DNA of 63,883 bases from an uncultured Planctomycetaceae bacterium. Its GTDB lineage: Bacteria; Planctomycetota; Planctomycetia; Pirellulales; Pirellulaceae. Location of the stretch: contig CAIPEB010000753.1 in NCBI GenBank assembly GCA_903863885.1, positions 1-63,883 on the forward strand, given 5' to 3'. A program made the translations under genes and the position numbers. The notes below the pieces were generated by a model. It worked only from the letters and a program-made list of their open reading frames with translations. It was not told the DNA's origin and made no database searches. The stretch's first letter is position 1. Each line of letters starts with the position of its first letter. Below, piece after piece: positions 1 through 7,892 of this stretch.

Positions 1-15
1 ACCCGCGAGTTGTCT

Positions 16-1197
16 ATGGTCAATCTCATCTTCAACCCACCCCTGCTGCTGCAGATCCCGACCGCGTCATGGCTGAACCTGCCGACGCTCTGGCTGCTCG
101 GCGTTGTGCTGGTCGTGCTCGCCGTCTCGCTGGCCATCGGCCAGACGCTGAAGCGGCAGCCGGAAGGCACCATCGACCACGCGCTGCTGCGGAGGTTCAA
201 CCTCCGCGTGCGGGCGTGGTGGATGATGTTCGCTATCCTCACGGCCGGTTTTCTCCTGGGACGCGCATGGACCGTGATCCTGTTCGGGTTCGTTTCGTTC
301 TGGGCGCTGCGCGAGTTCGTGACCATGACGCCGACCCGGCGCGGCGATCATCGCGCTCTGTTCTGGGTGTTCTTCATCTTTACTCCCGTGCAGTACCTGC
401 TGGTCGGCATCGGCCGGAGCTTCGTGAATCCTGCGGGCCCGATCAGCGGCTGGCTGGCCGATGTGCTGAACCTGCGCGGCGTTGACTTCTACGGACTGTA
501 CAGCATCATGATTCCCGTCTATGCCTCGCTGTACATACCTTCCCGCATCGCGATCTCGGGCGATCACAAACGATTCCTCGAACGGTCCGCGAAGATCCAG
601 GCCGGACTGCTGATCTGCGTCTATTCGCTCAGCTATGCCCCGGCCCTCCTGCACCTCGACCTTCAGACCTACAAGCCCCAACCGCCGGCGGCTCGGGAAA
701 CCGGCAGCGGCGAGAAACAGCCCCTGCCCATCACGGCGGAATTGACGATGCCCGCTTCCGCATCGCAGCGACCATGGACCGAAGGCAGCCGGGCAGGCCT
801 GCTCTTCTACTTCATTCTCATCGTGCAGATGGGCGACCTGTTTCAGTACGCCTGGGGCAAGCTGCTGGGACGCCGCGTGATCGCGCCGGATATCAACGCC
901 AGCCGCACCTGGGAGGGTTTTTTCGGAGGCGTGGCCTCGACCGGACTGATCGGCGCCCTGCTGTGGTGGGTCACTCCGTTCCGCATGTGGGAGGCCGCCT
1001 GCCTGGCAACCATAACCGCCATCATGGGATCCGCCGGTTGCATGACGCTTTCAGCCATCAAGCGTGACCGCGGCGTGCGGGATACGGGCACGCTCGTTCA
1101 AGGCCATGCCGGAGTGCTCGACCGGATCGACTCGCTGTGCTTCGCCGCGCCCGTGTTCTTCCACCTGACCCGGTTCTTCTTTTCCAGCTCGGTCTGA
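16..1197 (+). CDS. cdsA: CdsA-family phosphatidate cytidylyltransferase
   Basis: Membrane enzyme that would make CDP-diacylglycerol from phosphatidic acid and CTP, the branch point of phospholipid synthesis. Several hydrophobic helices run through the protein. The C-terminus carries the family signature: S-A-I-K-R-D-R, then R-D-T-G, then Q-G-H-A-G-V-L-D-R-I-D around residues 345-375. The usual K-D of the signature reads R-D here, and H-G-G reads H-A-G. At about 393 residues it is longer than many bacterial CdsA proteins because of a Pro/Gly-rich loop around residues 220-255. The frame is open to the left edge, so the start could lie outside the window; ATG 16 has a GAG six bases upstream, and a TTG at 10 is also possible. 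It converges on the peptidase gene 19 bases away. Confidence 0.85.
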   Translation: MVNLIFNPPLLLQIPTASWLNLPTLWLLGVVLVVLAVSLAIGQTLKRQPEGTIDHALLRRFNLRVRAWWMMFAILTAGFLLGRAWTVILFGFVSFWALREFVTMTPTRRGDHRALFWVFFIFTPVQYLLVGIGRSFVNPAGPISGWLADVLNLRGVDFYGLYSIMIPVYASLYIPSRIAISGDHKRFLERSAKIQAGLLICVYSLSYAPALLHLDLQTYKPQPPAARETGSGEKQPLPITAELTMPASASQRPWTEGSRAGLLFYFILIVQMGDLFQYAWGKLLGRRVIAPDINASRTWEGFFGGVASTGLIGALLWWVTPFRMWEAACLATITAIMGSAGCMTLSAIKRDRGVRDTGTLVQGHAGVLDRIDSLCFAAPVFFHLTRFFFSSSV

Positions 1198-1216
1198 TCT
1201 CAAACGGACCGGACAT

Positions 1217-2425
1217 TCACCTGAGAATCGTCCCCGCCGGTGCGGGAGCAAGCGAAGCGGACGGCGACGAGTGCGTCCACTCAAGCACCGTCGGCTGCGG
1301 ACGCTCGATCGACTGTGGATGCGACAGAGTCTGTGCGGCTTCCGGCGGCGCGCTGACCAAAACGGCTCCCTGCCCGTGCCCGGCAACCGTCTTGTCTTTT
1401 ATTCGCGAGTACCAGCCGCCTGAGTTCAAGGAAGCAAGATTGCCTGCGGGCCGTCCCGAGACCGCACCGGCCTGCGCGATCGCATTCGGGGACACTGCGG
1501 CTTGCCCCGCTGCGGTCTGAGCAGCTGCCGCTGACTGGGGAACTGCCGCCTGAGCCACGGCGCCGCGCGAAGCAGCGGACGGCGCGCCGGGAATGTGCAC
1601 CGGCACGAGACCGTCACCAGCCACGGAAGCCTGCGCAGCGGCCGGAGACGCGGGCGGCGTCTGCTGAGCCAGCATCGTGTTCGGAGGCGCAATCGCGGGA
1701 CTTCCCCGACGCACCCAGTCGAGCCACGTGATCTGCAACTCCGACAGATCCTTGTACCCGTAGTGGACGGACGTCGCGCGCCCCCAGTCGTTCGACTGCA
1801 TGCCGTCCCCGACGTAGTTCACGAATTCGGGCTTGCCCCGCTGCGCGATCAGGAAACGAGCCAGTGAGAATCCCTGCGCGTAAAGCGGCAGGACATCCGG
1901 CGGATATTCCGTCATGGCGAACATCTGGTTGAACGCAATCCCGCGGCCGGACGTCAGGAAGCTGAGCAGCAGGTTGTGCTGCTTCGCCTTTTCACTGACG
2001 TGCTCGACGGTCGTGCAGGCCCCTTCATCAGCCCAGCGGGGCAGCGGACGGCCAAAGTGCGTCGCCATGATCGTGTGCGTGACTTCGTGCGGCAGCACAC
2101 TGTCCAGCAATCGCTCCCGCGAACCCTGGATGTTCATGCTCCAGCCGAATGGATGACCCTTCTCGAACATGAAACTGGTCGCACCGCCCGCACCAAGCTG
2201 CGGGCCCACGCTGACCACGATCGGACAGGGATCCTGCCAGGCAGGCAGTTCACGTCCAAGCCACTCGATCGCCAGACTCTTGCGGTAGCTCTCCGCAGCC
2301 AGCGCGACTTCCTGCGAAAACTCCGGCGTCGGCGCCGTCACAATGAAATTCTGGGTGCGATAGCCGGCCCCCAACGACAAGACCGAAGCCGCTAGCAGCG
2401 CGGCACGAACCAAACGAGCTTCCAT
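1217..2425 (-). CDS. Secreted zinc metallopeptidase-like protein (HEVTH)
   Basis: A 402-residue protein with an N-terminal signal peptide (hydrophobic residues 8-20). The peptidase core carries the gluzincin motif HEVTH (His113, Glu114, His117) followed by WADEG with Glu134 as the likely third zinc ligand. This matches the peptidase-MA-like group common in planctomycetes. After about residue 240 the protein turns into an Ala/Pro/Gln-rich low-complexity tail of some 160 residues that is probably disordered. Substrate is unknown. The ATG start is followed directly by a positively charged n-region, which supports it. Probably acts in the periplasm or cell envelope. Confidence 0.75.
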   Translation of the reverse strand: MEARLVRAALLAASVLSLGAGYRTQNFIVTAPTPEFSQEVALAAESYRKSLAIEWLGRELPAWQDPCPIVVSVGPQLGAGGATSFMFEKGHPFGWSMNIQGSRERLLDSVLPHEVTHTIMATHFGRPLPRWADEGACTTVEHVSEKAKQHNLLLSFLTSGRGIAFNQMFAMTEYPPDVLPLYAQGFSLARFLIAQRGKPEFVNYVGDGMQSNDWGRATSVHYGYKDLSELQITWLDWVRRGSPAIAPPNTMLAQQTPPASPAAAQASVAGDGLVPVHIPGAPSAASRGAVAQAAVPQSAAAAQTAAGQAAVSPNAIAQAGAVSGRPAGNLASLNSGGWYSRIKDKTVAGHGQGAVLVSAPPEAAQTLSHPQSIERPQPTVLEWTHSSPSASLAPAPAGTILR

Positions 2426-2833
2426 GCTCTCTTTCGCTCCATGCTCGGTAGGAACCAGGCAACCGCCTCCTGCGGTCGCCGCCTGATCTGGCTTACGCTC
2501 CGGACTCGGAGCAAACTACACGCCATTTCCCAGCGGCTAAATGCGTCGACTCAGAATCAAACCTCGCAAGACAAGTATTGGATTCAACTTGCCGCAAGCG
2601 GCCTGTCGCCGGCAGATTTCCGGTTTTCGGTTTTCTGGCAGACGACACCTTCTGCACCATAGCCCTCTCGGCCATGGCCAAGGCTCTTGGGGAATTGGAC
2701 TGTGTAATTCTTACACACAGTACCCAATGGGCAGCCAAATCACCTAGACCGATTTCCAAGAATGGACACGCACACTGCAAGCAATGCCAATTCGAGTGCC
2801 AGCAAAACCGGAGCGGAAAACCAGCACACGCAA
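2426..2833. other. Non-coding gap upstream of the HEXXH peptidase gene
   Basis: No credible gene here; the short open frames on both strands have no signal peptide, known motif or ribosome binding site. It must hold the promoter of the minus-strand peptidase gene and the end of the Nudix transcript. The only structure noticed is the 7-bp inverted repeat at 2701-2717. Confidence 0.5.
2701..2717. repeat. Perfect 7-bp inverted repeat, operator-like
   Basis: TGTGTAA and TTACACA are separated by TTC. No T-run follows on either strand, so it does not look like an intrinsic terminator. It lies about 275 bases upstream of the peptidase start and 120 bases after the Nudix stop. The size and AT-rich arms would suit a dimeric repressor site, but no regulator is known. 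Confidence 0.35.
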
Positions 2834-3223
2834 TCACGATGCTTGCAGCAAGCACCGGATTATCGGCGCGTTGGCCGGCGGAAACACGCATTCGGCCAAC
2901 TCCGGCCGGCTCAGCCAGCGAAAGGGCTCGCGCGGTTCGACATGCGAGCCCGCCAATTCGCAGGCGATAAAATGCAGGCAGACCTGCCCGTGAGAATAGT
3001 CGTAGCTCACTGAGGGAAACGCGTCGGTCGCACGAACCTCAAGCCCCGTCTCTTCCCGGCATTCACGCACCGCAGCGACCTCGGGCGTCTCGCCGGCTTC
3101 CATGCGGCCACCGGGGAACTCGGAGAAACCGGCCAATGCCTGATCGCCGCGGCGGGTGCCGACAAGAAACCGCCCCCGGTCTTCCACGACGGCGATGGCG
3201 ATCTGCGTTGGCTGTCCGGCCAT
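2834..3223 (-). CDS. Nudix (MutT-type) hydrolase
   Basis: A 129-residue single-domain Nudix pyrophosphohydrolase. The complete Nudix box (GX5EX7REUXEEXGU) spans residues 39-61, from GRMEAGE to REETGL, so the Mg-binding glutamates are intact. Length and the opening sequence resemble MutT-like 8-oxo-dGTP diphosphatases, which remove oxidised nucleotides from the pool, but substrate cannot be fixed from sequence. The start codon lies only 3 bases after the fabI-like stop, so the two are almost certainly co-transcribed and probably translationally coupled. Confidence 0.88.
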   Translation of the reverse strand: MAGQPTQIAIAVVEDRGRFLVGTRRGDQALAGFSEFPGGRMEAGETPEVAAVRECREETGLEVRATDAFPSVSYDYSHGQVCLHFIACELAGSHVEPREPFRWLSRPELAECVFPPANAPIIRCLLQAS

Positions 3224-3226
3224 CCA

Positions 3227-4048
3227 CTATGCCTGTTTCAGTTGATCCAGCAGGCGGCCCGGGGAGCCCATCATGTGGTAACCGCCATCCACGTGCAGCA
3301 CCTCGCCCGTAATCCCATCGGACAGATCGGAGAGCAGAAAAGCGCCGGTGCGTCCCACCTCCTCGTGCGTGATGTTGCGTCCCATGGGAGCCATGTGCTC
3401 GTAGAGTTTCAGCATCTCGTTCACGCCGGCGGCCGAACCGGCCAGCGTCTTGAGCGGTCCCGCGCTCAGCGCATTGACGCGAACCCCCTGGGGCCCGAGG
3501 TCAAAGGCCAGGTACCGTACCGATGCCTCGAGCGCCGCCTTGCAGATCCCCATGACGTTGTAGCCGGGCACGCACTTTTCGCCGCCGAAGTAACTCATCG
3601 TGGCGATTGCCGAACGGGGGCTCATCAGGTCGCGAGCGGCCTTGGCCACCGCGATCAGACTGTAGGCGCTGATGTCCATGGCCAGCTTGAACCCCTCGCG
3701 GCTGGTCTCGACCGTGGGTCGCCCCAGATCCTCGCGATCGGCGTACGCGATCGAGTGCAGCAGGAAATCGATCTGGCCGAATTCAGCCCGCGTGTGAGCC
3801 ATCACACGGGCAATGTCCTCGTCGCTCTGGACATTCAACGGCACCAGGAAACGGGCCTGATCATATCCCTCGAGGCACAGCGAAACGCGGCGCCGATTCC
3901 GCTGTTTTTCGTCGTCCGGACGATCCGGCAGATGCGTGAACCCGCAGAATCCGCCTTCGTCCATGATGGTACGGGCGATCACCCAGGCAATTGAGCGATC
4001 GTTCGCTACTCCCAGCACCAGTCCCTTCTTGCCCGAGAATAAACCCAT
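3227..4048 (-). CDS. fabI: Enoyl-[acyl-carrier-protein] reductase (FabI type)
   Basis: NAD(P)H-dependent reductase of the last step of each fatty-acid elongation cycle, in the cytoplasm. The 273-residue chain has the divergent short-chain dehydrogenase features of FabI: GVANDRSIAW at residues 13-22 for cofactor binding, LLHSIAYA near 97-103, a first tyrosine at 153, and the catalytic Tyr163-X6-Lys170 pair. The C-terminus ends with GEVLHVDGGYHMMG, also typical. A divergent promoter region of about 230 bases separates it from the sigma-54-type regulator. The Nudix gene follows with a 3-base gap. Confidence 0.93.
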   Translation of the reverse strand: MGLFSGKKGLVLGVANDRSIAWVIARTIMDEGGFCGFTHLPDRPDDEKQRNRRRVSLCLEGYDQARFLVPLNVQSDEDIARVMAHTRAEFGQIDFLLHSIAYADREDLGRPTVETSREGFKLAMDISAYSLIAVAKAARDLMSPRSAIATMSYFGGEKCVPGYNVMGICKAALEASVRYLAFDLGPQGVRVNALSAGPLKTLAGSAAGVNEMLKLYEHMAPMGRNITHEEVGRTGAFLLSDLSDGITGEVLHVDGGYHMMGSPGRLLDQLKQA

Positions 4049-4276
4049 CCCGGTAAACCCCTTGTCGGCAAACGGCCCTCGAAACCGACGACGTCGGTTG
4101 CCACGGAACCCGCGATTGTGTTGGCCGGATTTCAGATCGGATTCGCGACACTCGAAAGAACCAGTGTAGTCGGTTCTTGGTCCCCGTCAGTTGTCGCTTT
4201 GATTACAATCCACTACAGTACCCGAGACATTACCAGACACGCATTCGGCTTTTCTGCCTGGAATTTAGGTGACTCG

Positions 4277-6214
4277 ATGCGGGCCGTAAATGGGTCTGCC
4301 CCCCGTCGTCCCTGGGAACTGTCGTCCGAACTGCGACCGCTGGCCGCGAACATGCTGGCTCGGCTGGCCGGCGAAACGACCGACCGGGAGATTCTGCAGG
4401 AGCTTCTCGCCCAGTTTGTATCGCTGCTCGGCGCCGAATTTGTCGGGGTGGTTCAGAATCATGCCGGCCAGTGGGCGGTGCTCGGCGCGTCGGGCACGTG
4501 GCGCACGCTGCCCGCGGAACTGCTGTCGGATGTGCTGGACGCGGAAGCGGGCCGCTCCAAGGGACGCTGGTCCGCCTCGCCCCTCGAGACCCGCACGCCG
4601 CGCGCGGAAGTGCTGCTCGCCCAGGCGCCGGCCGGTCAATCGATATCCGAGTCGCTGCTCGATGCGGCTGCGCAGCTGACACGGGTCGCGCTCCAGCTTT
4701 CCCGCGAGCGGCAATCCCAGCGGCGGCGGGTCGAGCGGCTGGAGGCGATCCTCGAGATCGCGTCCCAGTGGAACCGCACCCAGGAGATGGACCGGTTGCT
4801 CAACGAAATGGCCGAGGCGGCGACGCGTCTGCTGCGCGCCGAGCGTGCGAGCATTTTCCTTTGGGACCGTGCCAACCACACGCTGGTCGGACGGCCGGCA
4901 CTCGGCGTGGACGGCGGCGAGTTGCGGATCCCGGACGACAAAGGCGTTGTCGGGCACGTTCTCGCCACCGGACAATCGCGGCGGGTCAACGAGCAGGACG
5001 ACCAGACCGCGATCAACCGCCACGTGGACGAGCGGCTTGGATTCCGCACGCGGTCGCTGGTCTGCGTTCCGCTGCGGGGACGCGGCGGGGAACTGTTCGG
5101 CGCGTTCGAACTGATCAATTGCATCGGCGGCGATTTCACCGACGAGGACGAAGCTGCGTTGGAGGAACTGGCCGCGCACGCCGCCGTGGCGTTGGAGAAT
5201 ACCCAGCAGATCGAGCACCTGATCCGCGCACGCAATCGACTGGCCGACGAAGCGGCGCTCGGCATCCAGTTGATCGGCCAGTGCCCGGCCATCGAAGCAC
5301 TCCGGCTGAAGATCCGCCGCATCGCGGACACCGACCTGGCCGTGCTGCTGACCGGGGAAAACGGCACGGGCAAGGAGGTGGTCAGCCAGTCGATCCACTA
5401 CCTCAGCCGTCGTCGAAACGAACCGTTCATCGCCGTCAACTGTGCTGCACTTCCCGAGACACTGCTCGAAAGCGAACTGTTCGGCCACGAGCAGGGCGCG
5501 TTCACCGACGCTCGCGAAATGCGCCAGGGGAAATTCGAATTGGCCGCCGGCGGCACGCTCTTCCTCGACGAGATCGCCGACATGAGCCTGAGCGGCCAGG
5601 CGAAAATGCTGAGGGTGCTCGAAGAGAAGATCGTCGTCCGCGTCGGCGGCTCGCGCCCCATTCACACGGACGCGAGGGTCGTCGCTGCGACCAATCAGGT
5701 GCTCGCCGACATGGTGCGCAACAAGCGGTTCCGCGAAGACCTCTACTACCGCCTCAACGTGGTCACGCTCGAATTGCCGCCCCTGCGGGAACGCGGCGAG
5801 GACGTGCTGCTGCTGGCCGAGCATTTTCTGCAGCAGTTCTCCGCAAAGGCCCGCCGCAAGCCCCCGAAGCTCACCGCCGACGCCCGAAAACGCCTGCTCT
5901 CGCACTCGTGGCCGGGCAACGTGCGCGAATTGCGAAACCTCATGGAACGCATCGTCTACCTGTCTCCCGAAGACAAGATCGACGCGGACGAACTGGCCTT
6001 TATCCTGGCGCCTCGCAGCGACGACTCCGCCTACTTCGCCAAGGACCTGCCGCTCGCCCAGGCCACTCACGACTTCCAGTGCGAATACATCCGCCGGCAG
6101 ATAACTCGCTGCCGGGGCAATATGACCGAAGCCGCCGAGAAACTCGATCTGCATCGCTCGAATCTCTATCGCAAAATGCGCCAGCTCGGCATGGACATCG
6201 GCGATCCGCAGTGA
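4277..6214 (+). CDS. GAF-domain sigma-54-dependent activator, Fis-type HTH
   Basis: A 645-residue bacterial enhancer-binding protein. Order: N-terminal sensory part with a GAF domain (about 150-320), AAA+ domain with Walker A GENGTGKE (about 360-367), the sigma-54 contact loop GAFTDA (about 406-411), Walker B GGTLFLDEI (about 424-432), an arginine-finger region, and a C-terminal Fis-type helix-turn-helix (about 605-640). The loop reads GAFTDA rather than the canonical GAFTGA. The frame is open further upstream to 4118, but that stretch does not look like protein and the ATG at 4277 opens the recognisable protein. Effector and target genes are unknown; no sigma-54 promoter was identified nearby. 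Confidence 0.88.
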   Translation: MRAVNGSAPRRPWELSSELRPLAANMLARLAGETTDREILQELLAQFVSLLGAEFVGVVQNHAGQWAVLGASGTWRTLPAELLSDVLDAEAGRSKGRWSASPLETRTPRAEVLLAQAPAGQSISESLLDAAAQLTRVALQLSRERQSQRRRVERLEAILEIASQWNRTQEMDRLLNEMAEAATRLLRAERASIFLWDRANHTLVGRPALGVDGGELRIPDDKGVVGHVLATGQSRRVNEQDDQTAINRHVDERLGFRTRSLVCVPLRGRGGELFGAFELINCIGGDFTDEDEAALEELAAHAAVALENTQQIEHLIRARNRLADEAALGIQLIGQCPAIEALRLKIRRIADTDLAVLLTGENGTGKEVVSQSIHYLSRRRNEPFIAVNCAALPETLLESELFGHEQGAFTDAREMRQGKFELAAGGTLFLDEIADMSLSGQAKMLRVLEEKIVVRVGGSRPIHTDARVVAATNQVLADMVRNKRFREDLYYRLNVVTLELPPLRERGEDVLLLAEHFLQQFSAKARRKPPKLTADARKRLLSHSWPGNVRELRNLMERIVYLSPEDKIDADELAFILAPRSDDSAYFAKDLPLAQATHDFQCEYIRRQITRCRGNMTEAAEKLDLHRSNLYRKMRQLGMDIGDPQ

Positions 6215-6216
6215 TG

Positions 6217-6250
6217 GGAGTCTGGAGTCCGGAGTCCGGAGTCCGGAGTA
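6217..6250. repeat. Tandem heptamer repeat GGAGTCC, nearly five copies
   Basis: Units: GGAGTCT, three perfect GGAGTCC, then a partial GGAGTA, starting just after the activator stop codon. The reverse complement of the same heptamer recurs in a shorter run at 12116-12134. It is non-coding in context. Confidence 0.8.
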
Positions 6251-6347
6251 AGATATCAAACGATCCGGCTGCCGTTCCGGGTGGCACGGGTGGCTGGTCC
6301 TAAGGTGTTACCACAAGTCGTACGAATGACGGGGCGATGCATTTGTA

Positions 6348-6415
6348 GGGTGTGTCAAGCTCGCCGGAACACGCCCTCCAATGCGCAAGACATCTTCGGC
6401 GAGCGCGGGCACACC
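6348..6415. repeat. 68-bp palindromic dispersed repeat, copy 1
   Basis: Starts GGGTGTGTCAAGCTCGCCGG and ends CGGCGAGCGCGGGCACACC, so the outer arms pair (GGTGTG with CACACC, CTCGCCG with CGGCGAG). A second copy of exactly the same length lies at 26003-26070; by hand alignment 57 of 68 bases match, with most differences in the loop. REP- or MITE-like, non-autonomous. Confidence 0.75.
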
Positions 6416-6475
6416 AGAATGTACATTCGGACGGTGTGGGCGTGATGATGCGTCGATTGTCTCAGCGGTTGAGTA

Positions 6476-6574
6476 TGGCCTTCGGCCAAAGGTAATTCGT
6501 GGACGCCTATTCCTAGGGCGTTGCCGGCTTCGCCGGCGTTGCCCCAGGCTACGTTGAAAAAGGCCTTCGGCCTT
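6476..6574. repeat. Cluster of GC-rich hairpins
   Basis: Four inverted repeats in about 100 bases: TGGCC-TTC-GGCCA (6476-6488); CCTAGGGC (6512) pairing with GCCCCAGG (6541) with one G-T pair; inside that CCGGC/GCCGG (6524-6536); and AAGGCC-TTC-GGCCTT (6560-6574). The nested CCTAGGGC/GCCCCAGG layout resembles the CCCTGGGC/GCCCAGGG stem at 27742-27789, suggesting one repeat family. Confidence 0.6.
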
Positions 6575-6751
6575 CAGCACGTGCTGCGGCCTGTGAATTC
6601 GCCCACGACATCCTAACCGGGAGGCACCAAAACGGCTGTGACTTCTGACCGCCGGCATCCTCTCTGCTACTTGACACGGCCCCGCGCGGGAGGGATTCTC
6701 GTAGCTTCCATTACGAGTCCGCCGGGAAACCGTTTGCCAAGGGAGACTGCC

Positions 6752-7648
6752 ATGAGTTACAGCATCGACCGTCGTGATTTTCTGCGTGCCGCGGGCGTCT
6801 GCGGAGCCGCCGCAGTCAGCGGACTGGCCCCGTCCTGGGCCTTTGCCGAGACCGTGAAGCTCAGCACTCCCAAAGCGGAAAAACTGGGATGGCATCTCAC
6901 CTGCTCGCTCTACACCTTCCGCAGCATTTCGTGCTATGAAGCGTTGAAAGAGGTCGCCGCTTTGGGCATGCGGGGCATCGAACCCGCGTTCTTCCTCGGC
7001 CTGGACAAGGCTCGACCCGAACTCAAAACCAGCGAGACTCTGTCGCCGGAGGTCCGCCGCGAGTTCCGCAAGAAGCTCGACGACCTCGGCATTCGGATGG
7101 TGAACTACTATGCCCAGGTGGCCGGAAACCCGGACGAAAACCGCAAGATCTTCGAGTACGCCAAGGAAATGAACGTGGAGACGATCGTCGCCGAACCGCC
7201 GGCCGAAGCGCTCGACGGCATCGAGAAGCTGTGCGACGAATTCAAGATCAACCTGGGCATCCACAACCACCCGAAGGCCCCCAACTATCAGAACTGGGAT
7301 CCCGCGAACGTCGTCAAGATGCTTCAGGGACACGGCAAGCGCATCGGGGCCTGCTGCGATACAGGACATTGGGTGCGCAGCGGCCTGGATCCCGTCGAAT
7401 GCCTGAAGAAGATGGAAGGCCGCATTACCACCATGCACCTCAAGGACGTCATCGAGTCGGGGAACCCCGGCGCCCGCGACGTCCCGCTGGGCCAGGGCAA
7501 GGCCAACTTCGCCGCAGTGCTGCAGGAGCTGCGCCGCCAGAAGTACACGGGCGCCATGTCGATCGAGTACGAACACGAATCGCCGCAGCTGGTCGAGGAC
7601 GTGGCAAAGTGCCTGGCGTTCGTCGAATCGACCGTCGCGGGCTGGTAG
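6752..7648 (+). CDS. Tat-exported sugar-phosphate isomerase/epimerase-like TIM-barrel protein
   Basis: A 298-residue protein of the AP-endonuclease-2/xylose-isomerase-like fold. It opens with a twin-arginine leader (RRDFLRAAG near residue 6, then a hydrophobic run ending AFA-E), so it is probably exported folded. Likely metal ligands of the barrel are visible: GIHNHPK, CCDTGHWV, TTMHLKD and the late MSIEYEHE glutamate. Sugar substrate is unknown. The start at 6752 is chosen over upstream in-frame codons because it begins the Tat leader and has GGGAGA upstream. Confidence 0.8.
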   Translation: MSYSIDRRDFLRAAGVCGAAAVSGLAPSWAFAETVKLSTPKAEKLGWHLTCSLYTFRSISCYEALKEVAALGMRGIEPAFFLGLDKARPELKTSETLSPEVRREFRKKLDDLGIRMVNYYAQVAGNPDENRKIFEYAKEMNVETIVAEPPAEALDGIEKLCDEFKINLGIHNHPKAPNYQNWDPANVVKMLQGHGKRIGACCDTGHWVRSGLDPVECLKKMEGRITTMHLKDVIESGNPGARDVPLGQGKANFAAVLQELRRQKYTGAMSIEYEHESPQLVEDVAKCLAFVESTVAGW

Positions 7649-7882
7649 AAGTTCGCGGTACTCGACACACCGGCCGAGCGGCATCTCGTTCCTGGATGAA
7701 TGCAATTCGCACCCGCCACGGGAAATGGGCCTCCGTGCGAAAAGCTCGGCCGCCGGGCGACGTGGAGCCGCCGGTCTCCAAAACGGTCGTTTTTTTTCGG
7801 CACGATGCGAATTTGCATTCTATGTTTCAGCACCTGACCAATGTGAAGATAGGTACATGAGTCAGGATTGCACGGTTCCGAC

Positions 7883-7888
7883 AGGAAG
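7883..7888 (+). promoter_or_regulatory. Ribosome binding site deciding the start at 7893
   Basis: AGGAAG lies 4 bases before ATG 7893. The same frame is open upstream with another ATG at 7857, but only the 7893 start has this site and directly opens a signal peptide. Confidence 0.6.
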
Positions 7889-7892
7889 ATCG

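Larger units (their letters stand above)
6251..6751. other. Repeat-rich non-coding gap
   Basis: No gene is supported. The gap holds the 68-bp palindromic repeat at 6348-6415 and a run of strong hairpins at 6476-6574. The last 60 bases should contain the promoter and leader of the TIM-barrel isomerase gene, with GGGAGA just upstream of its start. Confidence 0.55.

Noticed and set aside
2493-2891. 132-codon minus-strand open frame in the gap before the peptidase gene
   Set aside because: Overlaps the Nudix stop, has no ribosome binding site and no recognisable protein features.
6217-6250. Short direct repeats considered as a CRISPR array
   Set aside because: Units are only 7 bases with no spacers, and no cas gene is present.
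4265-6259. 664-codon open frame antisense to the GAF/AAA+ activator
   Set aside because: The other strand encodes a protein with clear GAF, Walker, Fis motifs; this is a high-GC shadow with no motif of its own.
6308-7705. 465-codon open frame antisense to the Tat-exported barrel
   Set aside because: Mirror of a gene with clear leader and metal ligands; no signal or motif in this frame.
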